Shown: piece after piece, positions 1-4,915 of the stretch
Position numbering within the stretch: position 1 is the stretch's first letter
Layout: each line of letters begins with the position of its first letter
Origin: an uncultured Oscillospiraceae bacterium
GTDB lineage: Bacteria; Bacillota_A; Clostridia; Oscillospirales; Oscillospiraceae
NCBI GenBank assembly: GCA_944387755.1
Contig: CALXGC010000162.1
Location: 1-5,978, forward strand
Direction of reading: 5' to 3'
DNA: 5,978 nucleotides
Program-made: the position numbers and the translations under genes
Notes under the pieces: model-generated
Database searches by the model: none
Seen by the model: only the letters and a program-made list of their open reading frames with translations
What the model was told of the DNA's origin: nothing

Positions 1-191
1 GTGATGTGCCGTCTGACCTGGATAAGCAGCGATGATAGGCCGGTCCCGCGCAACGCGGCTCCGTGAACCGTGTCAGGCGGGGAACCGAGCAGCACTAAGC
101 GGCCCGCCGCGTGTGCCGCGGGGTTACTGTCCTTGAGCCGGCTGTCCTGGTAACGGGCATACCGCGCGCTTCAAAGGCCGGTGTGCGGCCT
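1..191 (+). ncRNA. ffs: Signal recognition particle RNA (large Bacillus/Clostridium type), 5' end missing
   Basis: This is the RNA scaffold of the signal recognition particle, which binds Ffh and directs nascent membrane and secreted proteins to the Sec machinery. The Ffh-binding S domain is clear: GTCAGG at 72-77, a GGAA (GNRA-type) tetraloop at 81-84 closed by 78-80/85-87, and AGCAGC at 88-93, which together give the conserved internal loops of helix 8. Flanking helices pair well: 45-50 with 117-122 and 54-58 with 107-111. The strings CGCGCAAC (47-54), TGAACC (64-69) and TGTGCCGC (112-119) match remembered Bacillus subtilis scRNA. The 3' part (about 140-191) also follows the B. subtilis order and ends in GTGCGGCCT, which would pair with a 5' end lying outside the window. 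The Alu domain is therefore mostly missing here. Location just upstream of dnaX is the same as in B. subtilis. The exact 3' end is approximate. Confidence 0.93.
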
Positions 192-198
192 TGCTTTC
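174..198 (+). terminator. Inverted repeat at the SRP RNA 3' end, possible weak terminator
   Basis: AAGGCCG (174-180) and CGGCCTT (186-192) form a perfect 7-bp stem with a 5-base loop, followed by GCTTTCC; a further T-run lies at 208-212. This could stop SRP RNA transcription. However, the right arm also looks like the strand that closes helix 1 of the SRP RNA with its missing 5' end, so the hairpin may only be an alternative fold. The T-tract is poor, so read-through into dnaX is possible. Confidence 0.3.
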
Positions 199-252
199 CG
201 CCGGAGGTTTTTCCTTTGCACACAAGAGATTTGAGAGAGGTGAACGCTCCCC

Positions 253-1887
253 ATGTATCAAGCCCTCTACCGCAAGTGGCGGCCCCGCACCTTTGACGAC
301 GTGGTGGGGCAGGAACACATCACCGAGACCCTCAAGCGCCAGGTGGCCGCCGGCCGGCCCTCCCACGCCTATCTGTTCACCGGCACACGGGGGACCGGCA
401 AGACCACCTGCGCCAAGATACTCTCCCGCGCCGTCAACTGCCAGCACCCGGTGGACGGCAACCCCTGCAACCAGTGCCCGGCCTGTCTGGGGATTGAAAA
501 CGGCTCTGTTTTAGAGGTGCTGGAGCTGGACGCCGCCTCCAACAACAGCGTGGAGCAGGTGCGGGCCATGCAGGACGAGGCGGTGTACTCCCCCGCCTCT
601 GTGCCCAAGCGGGTGTATATCTTGGACGAGGTCCACATGCTCACCCCGCCCGCCTTCAACGCCCTGCTGAAAATTCTGGAGGAGCCCCCGGAGCACCTGA
701 TGTTTATCCTGGCCACCACCGAGCTGCACAAGGTTCCGGCCACAGTGCGCTCCCGGTGCCAGCAGTTCTCCTTTAAGCGGATCCCGCCGGAGAAAATCGC
801 CCAGCGGCTTTTGTATGTCTCCGGACAGGAGGGGATTCCCCTCACCCAGGCGGGGGCGAATCTGCTGGCCCGGCTGGCCGGAGGCGGAATGCGGGACGGG
901 CTGTCCCTGCTGGACCAGTGCGCCGGAGGGGGCGGTCAGGTGGACGAACAGGAGATTTTGGATACCCTGGGCCTGGCGGGAAATCTGGAGACCGCCCGGC
1001 TGATGGATCTCATCGCCGGACGGGACGCCGCCGGCGCCCTGGAGGCCCTGGCCCGCCTGTACGAAAACGGCCGGGAGGCGGGCTCCGTACTGGAGGAGCT
1101 GTCCGCCCTGGCGCGGGACCTGCTGCTGCGGCGGACCGCCCCCAAGGGGTGCGCCGCCCTGCTCACCGGCGGCTACGACGGGAAGACCATGGACGCCCTG
1201 GGGGAGCGGCTGGACGCCCCCCGGCTGCTTCAAATGCTCCGGCTGCTTCAGTCCGTGCTGATGGAGCTGCCCCGGAGCGGGAACCGCCGCACAGACGCGG
1301 AGCTGTGCCTCATCCGCCTGTGCGACGAGCGGCTGGACGGCTCCGCCGCCGGTCTGGCCGCCCGGGTGGCCCGTCTGGAGCAGCAGCTTCAAAACGCCCC
1401 GGTCCCTGCGGCCCCTCCCGCGCCCCCGGTCCCTGCGGCCCCTCCTGCGCCTGAGGTCCCCGCCGCCCCTGAGGTCCCCTGGGAGGAGCCCGCCCCCCAG
1501 GAGAAGGAAACTTTTCCCGAAAAACCCGCCCCGGAGGAGAACTTCTGGCCCGCCTTCGCGGCCACCCTGCCGGGGAAGGTGCCGCCCTCCGTGCTGCCCT
1601 ATCTCAACCGGCCGGAGAAGGTGGCCGGCGTCTGGACGGACGGCGTGCTCACCCTGTGGACGGAGGACAAGTTTATCTGCGAGCGGCTGAACAAGCCCGC
1701 GGTGCTCCAGCCCCTGGCCCAGGCCGCCGGCGCGTTTTTCGGCTGCTCCGGCGCCCAGGCCGCGGTGCGCATGGGCGCGCCGCCGGAGCGTCCCCCCGCC
1801 GGGGACGGAAAGGCCGGCGGAAAACAGGACGCCCTGGACCAACTGCTGGCCTTCGGCTCTCAGTTTGACAACATCAAGATTCGGTGA
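253..1887 (+). CDS. dnaX: DNA polymerase III subunit gamma/tau (clamp-loader ATPase)
   Basis: DnaX is the AAA+ motor of the clamp-loader complex, which opens the beta sliding clamp and places it on primed DNA during chromosome replication. The 544-residue product starts with the family signature MYQALYRKWRP. Visible motifs are Walker A GTRGTGKT (44-51), zinc-module cysteines C63, C72, C75 and C78, Walker B ending in DEVH (125-128), sensor-1 region ILATTE (152-157) and the SRC arginine-finger motif (167-169). The lid and collar domains follow to about residue 375. A Pro/Ala-rich linker with short tandem repeats covers about 382-430, then a C-terminal domain ends in LLAFGSQFDNIKIR, a form I recall as usual in Clostridia. 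The ATG at 253 is chosen because the protein begins exactly at the conserved N-terminus and AGAGAGG (234-240) lies upstream. No A-rich slippery heptamer like that of E. coli dnaX is present in frame, so a frameshifted short gamma form is not supported. It is first in a probable operon with ybaB and proS. Confidence 0.98.
   Translation: MYQALYRKWRPRTFDDVVGQEHITETLKRQVAAGRPSHAYLFTGTRGTGKTTCAKILSRAVNCQHPVDGNPCNQCPACLGIENGSVLEVLELDAASNNSVEQVRAMQDEAVYSPASVPKRVYILDEVHMLTPPAFNALLKILEEPPEHLMFILATTELHKVPATVRSRCQQFSFKRIPPEKIAQRLLYVSGQEGIPLTQAGANLLARLAGGGMRDGLSLLDQCAGGGGQVDEQEILDTLGLAGNLETARLMDLIAGRDAAGALEALARLYENGREAGSVLEELSALARDLLLRRTAPKGCAALLTGGYDGKTMDALGERLDAPRLLQMLRLLQSVLMELPRSGNRRTDAELCLIRLCDERLDGSAAGLAARVARLEQQLQNAPVPAAPPAPPVPAAPPAPEVPAAPEVPWEEPAPQEKETFPEKPAPEENFWPAFAATLPGKVPPSVLPYLNRPEKVAGVWTDGVLTLWTEDKFICERLNKPAVLQPLAQAAGAFFGCSGAQAAVRMGAPPERPPAGDGKAGGKQDALDQLLAFGSQFDNIKIR
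1401..1480 (+). repeat. In-frame tandem repeat in the dnaX linker (27-bp, then 18-bp unit)
   Basis: The motif beginning GGTCCC recurs at 1401, 1428, 1455 and 1473, giving steps of 27, 27 and 18 bases, all multiples of three. The encoded units are VPAAPPAPP, VPAAPPAPE, VPAAPE and the start of VPWEEP. They form a flexible Pro/Ala spacer between the clamp-loader core and the C-terminal domain. The first two units are nearly identical at DNA level, which suggests recent slippage or unequal exchange, so length may vary between strains. Confidence 0.85.
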
Positions 1888-1908
1888 CTGGAAGATTTAA
1901 AATTTGAC

Positions 1909-1935
1909 GTCCCGCCTGGAGGAGTCCCGGCGGAC
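1909..1935 (+). promoter_or_regulatory. Intercistronic hairpin before ybaB ribosome binding site
   Basis: In the 65-base gap between dnaX and ybaB, 1909-1911 pairs with 1933-1935, 1913-1916 with 1929-1932 (one bulged C at 1912), and 1918-1920 with 1925-1927, leaving a GGAG loop. The hairpin ends two bases before the strong Shine-Dalgarno GGAAGGAG (1938-1945). No T-run follows, so it is not a terminator. It might modulate ybaB translation or act as an mRNA processing or stability element, or be chance structure in GC-rich DNA. Confidence 0.35.
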
Positions 1936-1952
1936 GCGGAAGGAGTACCGGT

Positions 1953-2300
1953 ATGGCAAAAGGATTCAACAGCCGCGGAATGGGCGGCATGGGCGGCGGC
2001 ATGAATATGAACATGATTAAGCAGGCCCAGAAAATGCAGCAGGACATGCTGAGAATGCAGCAGGAGCTGGAGGAGAAGACCTATGAGGCCGCCGCCGGCG
2101 GCGGCGTGGTAAAGGCCGCCGTCTCCGGCAAGCGGGAGCTCAAGAGCCTGACCATCGACCCGGAGGCCGTGGACCCGGAGGATGTGGAGATGCTCCAGGA
2201 CCTGATTGTGGCCGCCGTCAACGAGGCCCTCCGGGCCGCCGAGAGCGACGCCGCCTCCACCATGCAGAAGCTTACCGGCGGACTCGGCCTGTCCTTCTGA
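1953..2300 (+). CDS. ybaB: YbaB/EbfC family nucleoid-associated protein
   Basis: This is a small DNA-binding protein of the YbaB/EbfC family (YaaK in Bacillus). Family members form dimers with a tweezer-like shape, coat DNA and are classed as nucleoid-associated; the precise cellular role remains unsettled. The 115-residue product has a Gly/Met-rich start (about 5-20), a first helix carrying the typical MIKQAQKMQQDM string (about 21-32), a central beta region with AAAGGGVVKAAVSGKRELKS, then LTIDPEAVDPEDVEMLQDLI and a C-terminal helix with AAVNEALRAAES. Length and domain order match the family. ATG 1953 is supported by GGAAGGAG at 1938-1945 with a 7-base spacer. It lies 65 bases after dnaX and 44 before proS on the same strand. 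dnaX followed by ybaB is the conserved order in most bacteria, and recR usually comes next, but not here. Confidence 0.96.
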   Translation: MAKGFNSRGMGGMGGGMNMNMIKQAQKMQQDMLRMQQELEEKTYEAAAGGGVVKAAVSGKRELKSLTIDPEAVDPEDVEMLQDLIVAAVNEALRAAESDAASTMQKLTGGLGLSF

Positions 2301-2344
2301 CGGCACATGAAAAACAGATAAACGGATAAAAGGACGGAGACGAT

Positions 2345-3787
2345 ATGGCAAATTCCAATAAAAAGCAGGTGGAGCAGATCACCGACATGGAGGTGGACTT
2401 CGCCCAGTGGTACACCGACGTGTGCCGGAAGGCGGAGCTCATCGACTACTCCTCCATCAAGGGCATGTTTATTTACCGCCCCTACGGCTATGCCATCTGG
2501 GAGAATATCCAGGCGGCGCTGGACAAAAAATTCAAGGAGACCGGCCACGAGAACGTCTATCTGCCCATGCTCATCCCGGAGAGCCTGCTCCAGAAGGAGA
2601 AGGACCATGTGGAGGGCTTCGCCCCGGAGTGCGCCTGGGTGACGATGGGGGGCAGCGAGAAGCTGGAGGAGCGCTACTGCATCCGCCCCACCTCGGAGAC
2701 CCTGTTCTGCGAGCACTATAAGAACATCATCCACTCCCACCGGGACCTGCCCAAGCTCTACAACCAGTGGTGCTCCGTGCTGCGCTGGGAGAAGACCTCC
2801 CGCCCCTTCCTGCGCCACCGGGAGTTTCTGTGGCAGGAGGGCCACACCATGCACGCCACCGAGGAGGAGGCCCGCGGGGAGACCATGCGGATGCTGAACA
2901 TCTACGCGGACTTCATGGAGAACGTGCTGGCCATGCCGGTGGTCAAGGGCCGCAAGACCGACAAGGAGAAGTTCAACGGCGCGGAGGAGACCTACACCGT
3001 GGAGTGCATGATGCACGACCGGAAGGCCCTCCAGGCGGGCACCAGCCACTACTTCGGCGACGGCTTCGCCCGTGCCTTCGACATCACCTTCACCGGCAGC
3101 GACAACCAGCTCCACTGCCCCCATCAGACCTCCTGGGGCGTGTCCACCCGCATGATCGGCGGCATCATCATGACCCACGGCGACAACAACGGCCTGGTGC
3201 TGCCCCCCCGCATCGCGCCCATTCAGGCCATGGTTATCCCCGTGGCTCAGCACAAGCCCGGCGTGCTGGAGGCGGCCTCCGGACTGCTGGAGCGCCTGAA
3301 GGCCGCCGGTGTCCGCGCCGGGATGGACAGCTCCGACCAGTCCATGGGCTGGAAGGCCGCCCAGTACGAGATGAAGGGCGTGCCCCTCCGGGTGGAGATC
3401 GGCCCCAAGGACATGGAGAAGGAGCAGTGCTGCATCTGCCGCCGGGACTCCGGCGAGAAGGTCTTCGTGCCCCTGGCGGAGCTGGAGGTCCGGGTGAAGG
3501 AGCTGCTGGACGCCGTCCACGACGGCCTCTACCAGCGGGCCAAGAAGAATCTGGAGGACCACACCAGGGTGTGCCGCACCCTGGAGGAGGTCAAGACCTT
3601 CATGGAGACCGAGGGCGGCTTCGCCAAGACCATGTGGTGCGGCGATTTGGAGTGCGAGCTGAAGATGAAGGAGGAGGCCGGCGTCTCCTCCCGGTGTATG
3701 CCCCTTCAGCAGGAGAGCGTGGGCGACGTGTGCGTGTGCTGCGGCAAGCCGGCCAGGCATATGATTTACTGGGGCGTGGCATACTGA
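2345..3787 (+). CDS. proS: Prolyl-tRNA synthetase, archaeal/eukaryote-type, no INS editing domain
   Basis: This class II synthetase joins proline to tRNA-Pro in the cytoplasm using ATP. The 480-residue length and order fit the archaeal-type short ProRS, not the roughly 570-residue bacterial type with an insertion (INS) editing domain between motifs 2 and 3. Visible elements are motif 1 around YLPMLIPE (72-79), the proline-binding TSE (T116, E118), motif 2 beginning RWEKTSRPF at R147 and continuing to [23 protein letters not shown] near the active site, motif 3 GLVLPPR (283-289), and an anticodon-binding domain containing [12 protein letters not shown]. The C-terminal zinc domain has C432, C437, C463 and C466 (C-x4-C-x25-C-x2-C), and the protein ends in aromatic YWGVAY, as expected for this type, whose C-terminal tyrosine reaches towards the active site. 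An extra cysteine cluster (C362, C363, C365) lies in the anticodon domain. ATG 2345 follows AGGACGGAG (2331-2339). It is the last gene of the probable dnaX operon. Confidence 0.97.
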   Translation: MANSNKKQVEQITDMEVDFAQWYTDVCRKAELIDYSSIKGMFIYRPYGYAIWENIQAALDKKFKETGHENVYLPMLIPESLLQKEKDHVEGFAPECAWVTMGGSEKLEERYCIRPTSETLFCEHYKNIIHSHRDLPKLYNQWCSVLRWEKTSRPFLRHREFLWQEGHTMHATEEEARGETMRMLNIYADFMENVLAMPVVKGRKTDKEKFNGAEETYTVECMMHDRKALQAGTSHYFGDGFARAFDITFTGSDNQLHCPHQTSWGVSTRMIGGIIMTHGDNNGLVLPPRIAPIQAMVIPVAQHKPGVLEAASGLLERLKAAGVRAGMDSSDQSMGWKAAQYEMKGVPLRVEIGPKDMEKEQCCICRRDSGEKVFVPLAELEVRVKELLDAVHDGLYQRAKKNLEDHTRVCRTLEEVKTFMETEGGFAKTMWCGDLECELKMKEEAGVSSRCMPLQQESVGDVCVCCGKPARHMIYWGVAY

Positions 3788-3809
3788 CCGCGTCCGTTTC
3801 CCGAAGCAT

Positions 3810-3843
3810 AAAAAGATCCGCTGGAAATCCGGCGGATCTTTTT
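3810..3843. terminator. Strong bidirectional intrinsic terminator between convergent genes
   Basis: The left arm AAAAAGATCCGCTGG (3810-3824) pairs over 15 positions, with one G-U pair, to the right arm at 3829-3843, which ends in TTTTT. The loop is AAAT. The stem is flanked by A-run and T-run, so it works in either direction: it ends the dnaX-ybaB-proS transcript 22 bases after the proS stop, and ends the leftward LysR-type gene 25 bases after that gene's stop codon. Confidence 0.95.
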
Positions 3844-3868
3844 CTTTGCCTGGGCGGAGCGGCGCTGT

Positions 3869-4747
3869 CTACTCCTCCAGCAGGCGGACAAACTCCTCCA
3901 TCTCCCGCGTCCGCCACTTTTCCTTGTGGGAAAACACCTGGCGGTACAGGGTGATGTGGAAGTCGGACACCTGAATCAGGAACAGCGTGCCCCGGCGGAC
4001 GCTCTGCTCCACCGCGTACCAGGGCAGGAGGGAGAGCCCCCGGTTCTGTTCCAGGGTCTTAATCAGAAACGAGGTGTCGCTGCACTCCAGAAAGGGGGTC
4101 AGAACCCGCTCCCGTGAGGCCAGAAAGCGGTCCAGCACCCGGCGGTAGTTGGCGTTGCGCTCTGTGAGGTAGAAGGGCCTGTCCAGAAGCTCTTCCAGCC
4201 TCCAGGCCGTGCCGCGCAGCTCCTGTCCCAGCAGGGGGGAGGCCACAAAGACCACCTCCTCCTGCCGCTCCATCCACTTGTTCCAGTTGTTGCTGTACTG
4301 CGGCTCGTCCAGGATGTAAATCAGGTCCAGCTGGCCCTGCTCCATCTGGGCGACGAGGGCCTCCGGCTCCCCTGTGGTGACGTGGACCACCACCTGGGGG
4401 TGCTTCTCCCAGTAGCGGCGCAGAGCCGCGGGCAGCTTGGAGCAGCAGAGGGACTCAATGACGCCGATGTGCAGCCGCCCGTGGAGCTCCCCGCCGCCGG
4501 AGACGGCCAGCTTCGCCTTGTTCACCTCGTTGAGGATCTCATAGGCCCGCTCCAGAAACTGCGCCCCCGGCGCGGTCAGGGCGATGCGCTTGCCCATGCG
4601 GTCGAACAGGCGGATTTGAAGCTCCTCCTCCAGCTGCTGAATCTGGACCGTCACCGCGGACTGGGAGTAGCCCAGACTCTCTGCCGCCCTGGAGAAGCTG
4701 CCGAACTGGGCCACCCGGACAAAGGTGCTGATTTGACGCAGCTCCAT
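3869..4747 (-). CDS. LysR-type transcriptional regulator
   Basis: This is a 292-residue regulator of the LysR family: cytoplasmic, normally tetrameric, DNA-binding and responsive to a small-molecule effector. The N-terminal winged helix-turn-helix covers about residues 1-60, with the classic string FSRAAESLGYSQSAVTVQIQ at 18-37 followed by LEEELQIRLFDR and LTAPG. A linker helix leads to a periplasmic-binding-protein-like effector domain from about residue 90 (GRLHIGVIES) to the C-terminus. Length is typical and nothing is missing. The start at 4747 gives the canonical MELRQISTFVRVA and has a purine-rich AGAGGGGG-type ribosome binding site on the minus strand at about 4756-4763. It is divergent from the symporter gene starting at 4916, the usual layout for a LysR regulator and its target, so the symporter is the best candidate target; autorepression is also common in the family. 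The effector cannot be told from sequence. Confidence 0.96.
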   Translation of the reverse strand: MELRQISTFVRVAQFGSFSRAAESLGYSQSAVTVQIQQLEEELQIRLFDRMGKRIALTAPGAQFLERAYEILNEVNKAKLAVSGGGELHGRLHIGVIESLCCSKLPAALRRYWEKHPQVVVHVTTGEPEALVAQMEQGQLDLIYILDEPQYSNNWNKWMERQEEVVFVASPLLGQELRGTAWRLEELLDRPFYLTERNANYRRVLDRFLASRERVLTPFLECSDTSFLIKTLEQNRGLSLLPWYAVEQSVRRGTLFLIQVSDFHITLYRQVFSHKEKWRTREMEEFVRLLEE

Positions 4748-4766
4748 CCGCCGCGCCCCCTCTCTT

Positions 4767-4785
4767 CCGGCGGCCTTCCCGCCGG
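4767..4785 (-). promoter_or_regulatory. GC-rich hairpin in the LysR-gene leader
   Basis: CCGGCGG (4767-4773) and CCGCCGG (4779-4785) form a perfect 7-bp inverted repeat with a 5-base loop. In the leftward mRNA the loop reads GAAGG, and the hairpin sits immediately upstream of the LysR gene's ribosome binding site (about 4756-4763). No T-run follows in either direction, so it does not look like a terminator. It could affect mRNA stability or translation, or be a protein-binding dyad. Confidence 0.45.
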
Positions 4786-4791
4786 TGGTAT

Positions 4792-4804
4792 TATCAATTT
4801 TATA
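4792..4804. promoter_or_regulatory. Candidate LysR-type operator (T-N11-A dyad)
   Basis: The 13-mer TATCAATTTTATA fits T-N11-A with matching TAT/ATA ends and an inner AA/TT pairing. Its centre is about 67 bases before the inferred symporter transcription start (near 4865), the usual place for the LysR-family recognition site. AT-rich DNA yields such motifs by chance, so this is a candidate only. Confidence 0.3.
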
Positions 4805-4828
4805 GAACGATTATATCGAATTTATGAA
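4799..4828 (-). promoter_or_regulatory. Possible promoter of the LysR-type gene
   Basis: On the minus strand two -10-like boxes occur: TATAAT at 4815-4810 and TATAAA at 4804-4799. The second has a partial -35 box, TTCATA (4828-4823), at an 18-base spacing; the first has no recognisable -35. Either would overlap the candidate operator, which would fit autorepression. The evidence is weak. Confidence 0.35.
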
Positions 4829-4846
4829 TTTGACTTATGATTATGA
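4822..4846 (+). repeat. Three TTATGA direct repeats in the symporter promoter
   Basis: TTATGA occurs at 4822-4827, 4835-4840 and 4841-4846. The copies surround the -35 box and fill part of the spacer of the symporter promoter. They could be half-sites for a regulator near the activation site, or simple AT-rich coincidence. Confidence 0.4.
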
Positions 4847-4858
4847 ACAGAATATACT
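4830..4858 (+). promoter_or_regulatory. Sigma-A (sigma-70 type) promoter of the symporter gene
   Basis: A TTGACT -35 box (4830-4835) and a TATACT -10 box (4853-4858) are separated by exactly 17 bases, each one mismatch from consensus. Transcription would begin near 4865, giving a leader of about 50 bases before the ATG at 4916. The position in the divergent gap agrees with regulation by the neighbouring LysR-type protein. Confidence 0.8.
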
Positions 4859-4915
4859 AAAGCCGAAAAATCGTCAAGGGGAATTTAAGCAAAAATAACA
4901 AGGAGGCTGTGTACC

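Noticed and set aside
111..296. Small open frame over the SRP RNA and the dnaX start
   Set aside because: It overlaps structured RNA and the dnaX start, and has no ribosome binding site or protein-like composition.
1500..1535. Possible programmed frameshift site in dnaX (TTTTCCC and GAAAAAC runs)
   Set aside because: Neither run matches an X-XXY-YYZ slippery heptamer in the dnaX reading frame, and there is no A-rich heptamer like that of E. coli dnaX. A short gamma form cannot be supported.
511..1842. A 443-codon open frame on the minus strand
   Set aside because: Antisense to dnaX, Gly/Gln/Arg-rich with no domain signature; an artefact of high GC codon bias.
2081..3760. A 559-codon open frame on the minus strand
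   Set aside because: It lies opposite ybaB and proS, its translation is low-complexity (rich in Leu, Gly, His, Ala) and it has no recognisable domain. It arises from GC-rich third positions in the real genes.
2767..3954. A 395-codon open frame on the plus strand overlapping proS
   Set aside because: Out of frame with proS, Arg/Gly/Pro-rich, runs through the terminator and into the LysR gene; not a plausible protein.
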